DNA of 6,750 nt, from positions 1 to 6,750 of the forward strand of contig JAUXHZ010000055.1 of assembly GCA_030621255.1 (NCBI GenBank), read 5' to 3'. The notes beneath the pieces are model-generated. The model was not told the DNA's origin. It was given only the letters and a program-made list of their open reading frames with translations, and ran no database searches. The position numbers and the translations under genes are program-made. The DNA is from Candidatus Latescibacterota bacterium. GTDB lineage: Bacteria; Krumholzibacteriota; Krumholzibacteriia; Krumholzibacteriales; WJIX01. This document shows, in pieces, positions 1 to 6,488 of this stretch (positions are counted from its first letter, which is position 1; each line of letters starts with the position of its first letter).

Positions 1-620
1 CTTTGTACTATGAACGCGGAAAACTCCTCCAGTTCGAGAGTGAAAAAAAGAGAATGAGAAAATTGTTGAATTTTCGTATGGATTCAGATTACAGATTTCT
101 TCCCTGCGAAATAATTTCAATGTCCTCTAACAGGTTTTATCACTCCGTGACGATTGACAGAGGAAGTGGAGATGGTGTTGTCCGGGGAATGCCTGTTTCG
201 GGATACCGCGGGATCGCGGGGAGGGTTACACAGGTTTTTCCTTCTTCAGCCAGGGTTCTTTTAATTAGCAATAAATCTCTTCCGGTAAGCTGCCGCGACG
301 GGAGAAGCCGGGTTGTTGGAATTCTGAAGTGGGATAGGAACAATCTTTTTACCCTTGATTATGTTGGAAGTGAAGAGGATGTAATGGTTGGTGACACGCT
401 TGTAACAAGCGGGCTCGGAAAGGTTTTTCCGCGCGGGTTCCAGGTGGGCGTTGTGTGCCGGGCAAAAAAGATGGAGGGGCGGATATCCAAGAGTGTCAGA
501 GTTGTCAGTATGGTGGATCTTGGAAAACTTGAGGAACTATTTGTAATAATGAGTGGGGAGGAATGGGATTACAGGGAAATTATGAGGGAACTGGAAGAAT
601 TAAAGAGTGATGCTGAATGA
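1..620 (+). CDS. mreC: Rod shape-determining protein MreC, 3' portion (5' end outside window)
   Basis: MreC is a bitopic inner-membrane protein whose extracytoplasmic beta domains scaffold the elongasome and activate PBP2/RodA. The frame is open from the left edge. The first ~22 visible residues (charged, Leu/Glu/Lys/Arg-rich) look like the end of the coiled coil that precedes the beta domains. The N-terminal membrane helix is therefore missing, and the TTG at position 3 should not be taken as the start. Numbered from that TTG, the visible part shows the family pattern: IDRGSGDGVVRGMPV (51-65) and GIAGRV (70-75), then GDTLVTSGLGKVFPRGFQVG (130-149), the typical 'GD.vvTSG...FP.G..vG' segment of the second barrel. 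The tail after about residue 183 is acidic and probably flexible. The stop overlaps the mreD start (ATGA, 617-620), implying translational coupling. Identification is firm from both motifs and neighbours. Confidence 0.94.
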   Translation, partial: LYYERGKLLQFESEKKRMRKLLNFRMDSDYRFLPCEIISMSSNRFYHSVTIDRGSGDGVVRGMPVSGYRGIAGRVTQVFPSSARVLLISNKSLPVSCRDGRSRVVGILKWDRNNLFTLDYVGSEEDVMVGDTLVTSGLGKVFPRGFQVGVVCRAKKMEGRISKSVRVVSMVDLGKLEELFVIMSGEEWDYREIMRELEELKSDAE

Positions 621-1129
621 AAGAAACAGTATTTTATATAGTGCGGATATTTTTTGTTTCGATTGTCGCGTTTATCCTGCAGGTAACTGTCGTAAATGGA
701 GCATGGCCGGGCGGGAGTTCTCCGGATCTGCTGTTCGTTATAGTTTTGTTGCTTGTTCTCGATAAAGGCCCTGTCACAGCCGTGGTTGTGGGTTTTCTCC
801 TGGGATTTTTTCAGGATTTAGGGAATGCCTCTTTTCTGGGGATGAATGCTCTTGCGAATTCAATTATAGCTTATGCTGTCTCTCGCCTGGGAAGAGATTA
901 TTTGCCTGACACTATAATATTTAGAATATCGCTTTTCTTTATTGCGTATCTGGCTAAATCGATCATTGTTCTTAATATAACAGAAGACTTTTCCCCTATT
1001 CGGGTCATTTCATTTTTCTTTAGATATTCTTTCCTTTCGGCGTTGTATACGGCCTTTATAGCGATTTTCATATGGAAGTTGATGGAACTTGTAAGCGGAA
1101 GGGTGGTGCACCCCGGTGGCGGGTATTAA
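617..1129 (+). CDS. mreD: Rod shape-determining membrane protein MreD
   Basis: MreD is a small polytopic inner-membrane partner of MreC in the elongasome. Its biochemical role is poorly defined. This protein has 170 residues, close to the family's usual ~160-180. It is strongly hydrophobic, with likely membrane segments around 7-27, 37-49, 53-66, 77-90, 100-121 and 132-154. The central family pattern is visible: P36-D-L-L-F, then GFLLGFFQD (59-67) and G75 with MNALANSIIAY, matching the 'P.l.l...Gf..Gl..D......G..al' layout of MreD. The ATG lies in the ATGA overlap with the mreC stop. No strong Shine-Dalgarno precedes it (only weak AAGAG), so translation probably depends on mreC. The last residues (GRVVHPGGGY) are encoded across a GC-rich stretch containing an alternative GTG start for mrdA. 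Function is assigned from sequence pattern plus the mreC-mrdA context. Confidence 0.91.
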   Translation: MKETVFYIVRIFFVSIVAFILQVTVVNGAWPGGSSPDLLFVIVLLLVLDKGPVTAVVVGFLLGFFQDLGNASFLGMNALANSIIAYAVSRLGRDYLPDTIIFRISLFFIAYLAKSIIVLNITEDFSPIRVISFFFRYSFLSALYTAFIAIFIWKLMELVSGRVVHPGGGY

Positions 1130-1148
1130 TTTCCAGGCTGGATCACTT

Positions 1149-2951
1149 ATGGAGTACCGGAGAAGAGTCGTATATTTTTTTGTTGTGGGAATATTTATGA
1201 TTTTCTGTTTTAGGCTTTTCTATCTGCAGGTAATCAGGAACAATTATTACAGCAGGCTTGCCATGTCGAACAGGATTCACCGGGAGCGTATTATTGCTCC
1301 CCGCGGATTTATCAGGGACGCGAATGGAGAAAAACTTGTTGTTGATATACCGCTTTACCAGATCAGCATTTCTCCCAATAGAGTTGCTGAAAACAGCGCT
1401 GAATTGAAACTGGGCTGTAGATGGTTTGGGATAGATGAGGAACTGTTTACAAAACAATTTTCAGCTTGGAAAGAAAAATATTCCGACGGCAGAGAGATGA
1501 CTTTTATCAAAGATGCCGACAAAGGACAGATCTCTATTCTGATGGAAAACAGAGAGCTTTTTCCTTTCTTTAATCTTGCCATGAAGCATCATCGTCAATA
1601 TCCTCAAGGGAAGCTTGCGGCGCATATCCTTGGACATATCGGTGAAGTAACAGATCGGGAAGTGAATAAATCGCAAGGAATTTCTCCCGGTGATGTCATA
1701 GGAAGAATGGGTATCGAAAAGGTTTATGATGATTTTCTGAGGGGGACAGATGGAATCAGGATAGTGGAGAAGAGCGCCGGAGGTACGCGTGTGGGTGAAT
1801 ATGACAGGCATTCAGGAGACTGGGAAAATATTGAGCCTCGCCTGCCGGTGCCGGGCTATGATATCTATCTTACGATCGACGTTAATCTGCAGAAGAAAGT
1901 AGAGGAACTGCTGGAAGGCAGAAAGGGAAGCATTGTTGTGATCGATCCCAATAATGGTGAGATTCTGGCGGCGGCAAGCTACCCGGTATTTGATCCTAAT
2001 CTTTTTTCCTCTGGTGTTTCCGACAAGCGCTGGAGGCAGCTCAACAGTGACCCGGATAAACCTCTTTTTAATCGTTTTGTTCAAGCTGTGTATCCGCCGG
2101 CGTCTGTTTATAAATCAATAGTAGGGTACGCTGCTCTTGGCAGCGAGGCTGTTTTTGGAAAGATAAGGTTCGAGCCATGTAATGGCGGTTATCAATTCGG
2201 AAACAGATATTTTAAGTGTTGGAAAAGTGATGGGCACGGCAGATTAAATTTCGCCGAAGCTATTATCAAGTCATGCGACACTTATTATTACCAGATTGGA
2301 GAAGCCCTGCCGATTGATGAAATCGCCAGTGCCGCGAAGCTGTTCGGCCTTGGCGAGAAAACCGGTGTTGATTTGTCGGGAGAGGCAAGGGGGCTGATAC
2401 CGAGCAGAGAATATTTTAACGAACGTTTTGGAAAAGGAAAATGGACCAAGGGCCATTTTTTGAATTGTTCTATTGGACAAGGAGATGTTCTCGCTACACC
2501 GGTTCAGCTCTGTATGATGACTGCGATAATGGCAAATGGGGGAAAAAAGATATTTCCTCATTTTGTTAAAAAAATTGCAGGCCGGAATGGTAGAATCGTT
2601 TATCGGGGTGATCAAAGGGCTCTTCAGGTGGGCGGGATTAATTTAAAAAATTTAAATATTGTAAGAGACGCGATGGAGAGAGTGGTTTCGGATCCTGAAG
2701 GTACCGGCAGATTTTCACGTGTCCCCGGGATTAAATCAGCCGGCAAAACGGGCACTGCGCAGAATTCTCATGGCGAAGACCATGCCCTGTTTGTCGCGTA
2801 CGCCCCCATTCGTTCTCCTCGTTTGACTATAGCGGTAGTTCTTGAAAATGCCGGACATGGGGGGGTTGAAGCTGGCCCTCTCGCCAGGGAAATCATGATA
2901 TTCTTTTTTCATTCGTTAAGTAATAGTGAGAAGGCCGATGAATCCGGGTGA
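1149..2951 (+). CDS. mrdA: Penicillin-binding protein 2 (elongasome D,D-transpeptidase)
   Basis: This is a class B PBP that cross-links new peptidoglycan in the elongasome together with RodA. Numbered from ATG 1149 (600 aa; E. coli PBP2 has about 633), there is one N-terminal membrane anchor (~8-28) and then PRGFIRDANG (51-60), the start of the PBP dimerisation/pedestal region. The transpeptidase domain has catalytic S319-V-Y-K322 (SxxK), S375-C-D377 (the SxD form of motif 2 usual in PBP2), SIGQGDVLATP (441-451) and K533-T-G535 (KTG). C344, C357, H363 and C376 probably form a zinc site near the active centre. The start is uncertain. A GTG at 1116 would add 11 residues and overlap mreD by 14 bases, with only GGTGG upstream. 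The ATG has a weak GGA 6 bases upstream, and its product begins with a more typical MEYRRR before the membrane helix. Rows of conserved motifs make the assignment secure. Confidence 0.97.
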   Translation: MEYRRRVVYFFVVGIFMIFCFRLFYLQVIRNNYYSRLAMSNRIHRERIIAPRGFIRDANGEKLVVDIPLYQISISPNRVAENSAELKLGCRWFGIDEELFTKQFSAWKEKYSDGREMTFIKDADKGQISILMENRELFPFFNLAMKHHRQYPQGKLAAHILGHIGEVTDREVNKSQGISPGDVIGRMGIEKVYDDFLRGTDGIRIVEKSAGGTRVGEYDRHSGDWENIEPRLPVPGYDIYLTIDVNLQKKVEELLEGRKGSIVVIDPNNGEILAAASYPVFDPNLFSSGVSDKRWRQLNSDPDKPLFNRFVQAVYPPASVYKSIVGYAALGSEAVFGKIRFEPCNGGYQFGNRYFKCWKSDGHGRLNFAEAIIKSCDTYYYQIGEALPIDEIASAAKLFGLGEKTGVDLSGEARGLIPSREYFNERFGKGKWTKGHFLNCSIGQGDVLATPVQLCMMTAIMANGGKKIFPHFVKKIAGRNGRIVYRGDQRALQVGGINLKNLNIVRDAMERVVSDPEGTGRFSRVPGIKSAGKTGTAQNSHGEDHALFVAYAPIRSPRLTIAVVLENAGHGGVEAGPLAREIMIFFFHSLSNSEKADESG

Positions 2952-3039
2952 GTTTATAATAGAGGGGAAGTTATTGTCCATTCGCAGGCGCCGGATATGT
3001 GTAAGCGGTTGGATATTAACGATTGACTGTATGGAATAA
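2938..3039 (+). CDS. Possible small ORF (33 codons) in the mrdA-rodA gap
   Basis: An ATG inside the last codons of mrdA (14-base overlap, +1 frame) opens a 33-codon frame ending in TAA at 3037-3039, only 18 bases before rodA. A GAGAAGG sequence (2928-2934) lies 3 bases before the ATG. An internal TTG at 2974, preceded by AGAGGGGA (2961-2968), could give a shorter 21-codon version. The predicted peptide contains a basic run (SIRRRRICV) followed by a short hydrophobic stretch, so it could be a very short membrane-associated peptide. I recognise no family. An open frame of this length arises easily by chance. The only support is that it fills an otherwise empty gap in a tight operon and has two purine-rich ribosome-site-like sequences. 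It may instead act only as a leader that couples mrdA to rodA translation. Confidence 0.2.
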   Translation: MNPGEFIIEGKLLSIRRRRICVSGWILTIDCME

Positions 3040-3057
3040 AGTAAACAGGGGGATGGT
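2952..3057. other. mrdA-rodA intergenic gap
   Basis: This is the longest stretch without an established gene in the window. It contains the possible small ORF described separately, a TATAAT hexamer at 2955-2960 without an acceptable -35 element 16-18 bases upstream, and the rodA ribosome binding site at its right end. I see no inverted repeat followed by a T run, so no intrinsic terminator. The gap probably lies within the operon transcript. Confidence 0.5.
3047..3053 (+). promoter_or_regulatory. Ribosome binding site of rodA
   Basis: AGGGGGA lies 4 bases before the TTG at 3058-3060. It supports that TTG as the rodA start. The nearby ATG at 3053 is in another frame, and the next hydrophobic segment begins only about 10 residues after the TTG, as expected for RodA. 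Confidence 0.7.
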
Positions 3058-4326
3058 TTGGATAGTAAACTTGTTGAAAATATTGATTGGGTATTGGTGA
3101 TTACTACGATTGTACTGATAGGTATAGGTTTGTTGAATCTCTATTCAATCGGGCATATTCCGGAAGATCTGCGGGAAAACTTCGTTTCCAATGAATCAAA
3201 TTTCTTTCAGAGACAAGCTGTATGGTCGCTGCTTGGTTTTGCTGTTTTGATATTAGCCGCGCTTCTACCCTTCAGGTACTATGAAATGACATCATATTTT
3301 TTTTATTTTTCCGGGCTGGCACTGTTGCTGTTTGTTTTACTTCTTGATCCATCAAGGGGATCAAGCCGCTGGATTTCGATTGGCGGAATGAGGCTGCAGC
3401 CTAGTGAGCTTATGAAGATCGGGACGATCTTCCTGCTCGCCAAGGTTCTTTCCTCTAAGGGAAAAGACCCAAATCACTTGCGAGTTATTGCAGTTACAAC
3501 AGCGATAATCGCGGCTCCATTTCTTCTTATAATTAAACAGCCCGATCTTGGAACCGCGCTTGTCTTTCCGGCGTTGCTGCTTTCAGTTTTGTATTGGAGA
3601 GGTTTGGATGAGGGTATAATGCTTCTATTTATTACCCCTGTAGTAAGCGCCCTCCTGACCGTTTACAGTGATTATTCAATAAGCAGCGGCGCTTATCCCT
3701 TCCCTCTTCTGGTTTTCTTCGTGATGATGCTTGTAATTGTTTATCGGAGGCGCCACAGAATATTTCAGAGCATTATGCTTGTAGGCGTAAACCTCATTGT
3801 AATGCTGATAGTTCCAGGTGTTATGGGGCGGCTCCAGGTATATCAGCAGAAGAGGATACTTGCTTTTCTTCGTCCGGAGTCGGACATACTCGGTATGGGG
3901 TGGCAGGTTTATCAATCCAAAATGGCAATTGGATCGGGAGGAATTGTGGGGAAGGGCTTTTTAAGTGGAACACAGAAGATGCTTGAATTCTTGCCTGAGA
4001 GACATTCTGATTTTGTTTTTTCCGTGCTTTCGGAGGAAATGGGTTTTATTGGGAGTGTAGTTATAATCGCCTTTTTCGGACTTCTTATTTATCGTGTTTT
4101 GTCTGTTGCCGTCAGGACTAAAAGTAGATTTGCATCCCTGGCCGCGGCAGGAATTTCTGCTTACTTTATTTTTCATTGTGTGATAAATATAGGGATGACA
4201 ATAGGGCTTGCTCCTGTTACAGGCCTGCCCCTTCCCCTGATAAGCTATGGAGGAAGTTCAATGTTGACCAGTTGTTTTTTGATCGGAGTTGTATTGAATT
4301 TTGGAATGCGGTTTTACGAGTATTAA
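3058..4326 (+). CDS. rodA: SEDS peptidoglycan glycosyltransferase RodA
   Basis: RodA polymerises lipid II into glycan strands in the cytoplasmic membrane and pairs with PBP2, encoded just upstream. SEDS motifs are clear: RLQPSELMKIG (112-122), KQPDLGTALVFP (160-171), RILAFLRPESDILGMGWQ (266-283), EFLPERHSDFVFSVLSEEMG (310-329) and GLPLPLISYGGSS (389-401). D318 in the ERHSDF segment aligns with the essential aspartate of SEDS enzymes (D262 in E. coli RodA, from memory). The product has 422 residues against ~370 in E. coli. The extra length lies mostly between about 184 and 260, where three membrane segments (~186-203, 213-229, 237-254) stand in place of the usual one, so about 12 helices are predicted in all. 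There is also a longer first periplasmic loop (~33-50). Translation starts at TTG with a good ribosome site. The stop lies 10 bases before pmbA. Confidence 0.97.
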   Translation: MDSKLVENIDWVLVITTIVLIGIGLLNLYSIGHIPEDLRENFVSNESNFFQRQAVWSLLGFAVLILAALLPFRYYEMTSYFFYFSGLALLLFVLLLDPSRGSSRWISIGGMRLQPSELMKIGTIFLLAKVLSSKGKDPNHLRVIAVTTAIIAAPFLLIIKQPDLGTALVFPALLLSVLYWRGLDEGIMLLFITPVVSALLTVYSDYSISSGAYPFPLLVFFVMMLVIVYRRRHRIFQSIMLVGVNLIVMLIVPGVMGRLQVYQQKRILAFLRPESDILGMGWQVYQSKMAIGSGGIVGKGFLSGTQKMLEFLPERHSDFVFSVLSEEMGFIGSVVIIAFFGLLIYRVLSVAVRTKSRFASLAAAGISAYFIFHCVINIGMTIGLAPVTGLPLPLISYGGSSMLTSCFLIGVVLNFGMRFYEY

Positions 4327-4332
4327 GAGGAG
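4327..4332 (+). promoter_or_regulatory. Ribosome binding site of pmbA
   Basis: GAGGAG directly follows the rodA stop and lies 4 bases before a TTG at 4337-4339. It decides the start. The frame is open further upstream to a TTG at 4301 inside rodA, but that codon has no comparable site and would add 12 residues encoded by rodA sequence. The next in-frame alternative, GTG at 4349, is 16 bases away. Confidence 0.7.
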
Positions 4333-4336
4333 TATT

Positions 4337-5665
4337 TTGAGGAAACTTGTGAATTACATTTTGGATATTGCCTCCGCTAAAGGTGTGGGCTGCGATGTCT
4401 ATGGAGAAGATTCGGCCGGCATTGAAATTGAAATGCACAGGGGGAATGCCGAATCGGTCGAGAAATACAGAGAGAGAGGGATAGGGATTCGTCTGGTGAA
4501 AGAACAGAGTGTCGGATACGCGTTTACAAGTGATCTTTCATTTACCTCTCTTGACAGGATGTTTGAGGAAGCTTCAGTTATAGCAAAAAACAGCACTCCT
4601 CTTGGCGAAGATATTCTGGCTGAAAAACAGATTTCAGATAGTGATGAAAATTTAAGTCAGACTGATTTCCCCCGGGATTCTATAGATAAAAGAATTGAAG
4701 ATATAAGACAAATGGAAGAATCGGTGTTTGATTACAGCAGTTCGGTCGTAAATACGGAGGGGACGGGCTATTCGGAAAGCAACAGTATAATAACGATCGG
4801 AAGCAGCCGTGGATTTATAAGGGAAGAGAAAAGAGGTAGTTGTTCAACATTCATATCAGCGATCTCAGAGCTGTCCGGTGAACTGCGAAGCGGTTGGTAC
4901 TGGGGACAGGCTGTCCGTCCCGGTGACATTGACTTTGTCTCGGTTGGCAAAAAAGCTGCCGGGAGATCTGTCAATCTTCTTGGGAGCAGGAAGATACCAG
5001 GAGGCAGGTATCCGGTTATCTTTGACCAAATGGCGTTTATTGATATGCTTGGATTTCTCGAAGAGACCCTTTCAGCAGAGATGGTTCTTAAGGGTATGTC
5101 CTGCCTTTCCGGGAAGTTGAATAAAACTATTGCCCCGGAGTTTCTTTCTCTTGTTGATGATCCGGATCTAAAAGGCGGGTGTTTCAATTCGCTGTTCGAT
5201 GATGAGGGTGTGTCCCGGAGAAGGTACGAGCTAATAAAATCAGGGGTATTAAAGGGGTATTTGCATACAGTTATGACATCGAGAAAAATGAATATTCACC
5301 CTGCTGGAAACGCCTTTCGTTCTTCGTTTAAGAGTGTTCCCAGACCCGGAGCTGCCAATCTCTATATTGAACCCGGGGATAAAACCCCCGATGATATTCT
5401 GTCGGAATTATCGGAAGGGCTGTATGTTCAGGATATTATGGGAATGCATACGGCGGATTCAATTTCGGGAGATTTTTCCGTGGGCGTTAACGGTTATTAC
5501 ATTAAATCGGGAACTGTTCACTGTCCTGTATGTGAGATGACGGTCAGTGGAAATATTCTAGATACTCTTTCCGGAATTAAACATATTGCTAACGATCTGG
5601 TATTTATGGGATCATTGGGATCACCATCAGTTCTTGTGGGTGGTTTAAGTGTAAGCGGAGAATGA
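4337..5665 (+). CDS. pmbA: TldD/PmbA family protein, PmbA (TldE) type
   Basis: In E. coli, TldD and TldE (PmbA) form a cytoplasmic heterodimeric metallopeptidase that degrades unfolded peptides and matures microcin B17. TldD carries the HExxxH zinc motif and TldE is the non-catalytic half. This 442-residue protein (E. coli PmbA about 450) has no HExxxH. The corresponding region reads VIFDQMAFIDMLGFLEETLS (227-246). It keeps the family signatures FDDEGVSRRR (287-296), GNAFRSS (324-330), the GDFSVGVNGYYIKSG segment (378-392) and EMTVSGNILDTL (400-411). The N-terminal part (GIEIEMHRG ... GIGIRLV) fits the family's first domain. The TTG start is chosen because GAGGAG lies 4 bases upstream. The gene is 10 bases after rodA and 13 before lgt, so it is probably co-transcribed with both. 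No tldD lies in the window. I infer that the partner is encoded elsewhere. Confidence 0.9.
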   Translation: MRKLVNYILDIASAKGVGCDVYGEDSAGIEIEMHRGNAESVEKYRERGIGIRLVKEQSVGYAFTSDLSFTSLDRMFEEASVIAKNSTPLGEDILAEKQISDSDENLSQTDFPRDSIDKRIEDIRQMEESVFDYSSSVVNTEGTGYSESNSIITIGSSRGFIREEKRGSCSTFISAISELSGELRSGWYWGQAVRPGDIDFVSVGKKAAGRSVNLLGSRKIPGGRYPVIFDQMAFIDMLGFLEETLSAEMVLKGMSCLSGKLNKTIAPEFLSLVDDPDLKGGCFNSLFDDEGVSRRRYELIKSGVLKGYLHTVMTSRKMNIHPAGNAFRSSFKSVPRPGAANLYIEPGDKTPDDILSELSEGLYVQDIMGMHTADSISGDFSVGVNGYYIKSGTVHCPVCEMTVSGNILDTLSGIKHIANDLVFMGSLGSPSVLVGGLSVSGE

Positions 5666-5670
5666 GGAGG
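5665..5670 (+). promoter_or_regulatory. Ribosome binding site of lgt
   Basis: A full AGGAGG overlaps the last base of the pmbA stop codon and lies 8 bases before the lgt ATG. It is the strongest Shine-Dalgarno in the window and suggests reinitiation after pmbA. Confidence 0.75.
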
Positions 5671-5678
5671 AGAAAGGG

Positions 5679-6455
5679 ATGCATCCGATATTAATTGAAA
5701 TTGGAATAGTGAAAATTTATTCATATGGATTTATGCTCGCGTTGAGTTTTTTTGCCGGTATACTGTTTGCTGCCGCAAGATCCCGGAAAAGGGATGTTGC
5801 GCCCCACTTAATATATGACCTGAGCATAATTTTGATAATTGGGGCTATAGTGGGGTCTCGGGGGTTGTATGTACTTACCCATCTGGAAAGTTATAACGGT
5901 ATTATTGATATGATTGCTCTATGGGAAGGCGGTGCGGTATATTATGGAGGATTAATATTGGCTGTGGCCGGCGCCGTAATTTATCTCAGGGTAAAAAGTA
6001 TTTCTTTCTTAAAGGTGGCTGATGTTATAGCTCCCTCGATAGGCATCGGAATATTCTTTACAAGGATCGGTTGTTTTCTAAGCGGCTGTTGTTTTGGCCG
6101 TCCAACAACCAGTTGGGCGGGTGTTGTTTTTCCACATAATTCGCCGGCCGGGTATCAATATCCAGGTATACATATTCATCCAACACAGCTATATTCTTCC
6201 GCTTATGGGGTGATAATATTTATTCTGCTTATATTGGTTGAAAGGATAAGGGTTGCAGAAGGGTCTGTTTTTGGTTTCATGTTTATTTTTTATGGTATCG
6301 CGAGATTTGTTGTCGATTATTTCCGCTATTATGAAGACTCTGCTATGGTTGGAGTGTTTACATTTAATCAATTGATAAGCATGGGGCTTATTGTCGGCGG
6401 AGCGATTTTTGTTTTTGCGGTCAATTTTAATGATAAAAGAGTAAAGAAATTCTAA
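5679..6455 (+). CDS. lgt: Prolipoprotein diacylglyceryl transferase
   Basis: Lgt moves the diacylglyceryl group from phosphatidylglycerol to the lipobox cysteine of prelipoproteins, the first step of lipoprotein maturation, in the inner membrane. The 258 residues (E. coli 291) contain about seven hydrophobic segments. Visible landmarks are SYGFML with Y16 (E. coli Y26), GSRGLYVL (59-66), WEGGAVYYGGLI (82-93), the signature region TRIGCFLSGCCFGRPT (128-143) with R129 and G140, HIHPTQLYSS (165-174) and YGIARFVVDYFR (205-216) with Y205 and R209. With a constant offset of 14 to E. coli numbering, the H103 position is Y89 and the N146 position is C132. Three cysteines (132, 137, 138) cluster in the signature. 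I recall the 'GC...GCC.G' form from several non-proteobacterial groups, so it is probably a genuine subfamily and not a decayed gene. The ATG has a strong ribosome site. Alternative functions are unlikely. Confidence 0.97.
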   Translation: MHPILIEIGIVKIYSYGFMLALSFFAGILFAAARSRKRDVAPHLIYDLSIILIIGAIVGSRGLYVLTHLESYNGIIDMIALWEGGAVYYGGLILAVAGAVIYLRVKSISFLKVADVIAPSIGIGIFFTRIGCFLSGCCFGRPTTSWAGVVFPHNSPAGYQYPGIHIHPTQLYSSAYGVIIFILLILVERIRVAEGSVFGFMFIFYGIARFVVDYFRYYEDSAMVGVFTFNQLISMGLIVGGAIFVFAVNFNDKRVKKF

Positions 6456-6488
6456 AATTTTAATCTTCGGGAAAGGCGTGGCAGTGTG

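Noticed and set aside
1461..1811. 116-codon open frame on the minus strand
   Set aside because: It is antisense to the PBP2 pedestal region, has no recognisable domain, and is contained in a certain gene.
2271..2282. PBP2 motif 2 as a damaged SxN (S-C-D)
   Set aside because: PBP2-type class B enzymes normally have SxD at this place, so it is not a lost catalytic residue.
2955..2960. Perfect TATAAT hexamer just after mrdA, as an internal promoter for rodA
   Set aside because: The 16-18-base upstream positions read GGCCGA, AGGCCG and AAGGCC, nothing like TTGACA, and there is no extended -10 TG. The hexamer alone is not enough.
3023..3028. TTGACT as a -35 element in front of rodA
   Set aside because: The positions 16-18 bases downstream fall in the GGGGG ribosome site, with no -10-like sequence.
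4301..4336. Upstream TTG extension of pmbA into rodA
   Set aside because: The added 12 residues are encoded by the rodA C-terminus and stop region and have no ribosome site. GAGGAG before TTG 4337 explains the start better.
4768..5187. 139-codon open frame on the minus strand
   Set aside because: It lies wholly opposite pmbA, which has family motifs along its length. The antisense product shows no recognisable motif, and no ribosome site or operon context supports it.
6456..6488. Terminator between lgt and the ComF-like gene
   Set aside because: The 33 bases are AT-rich and then purine-rich, but there is no GC-rich stem followed by a T run.
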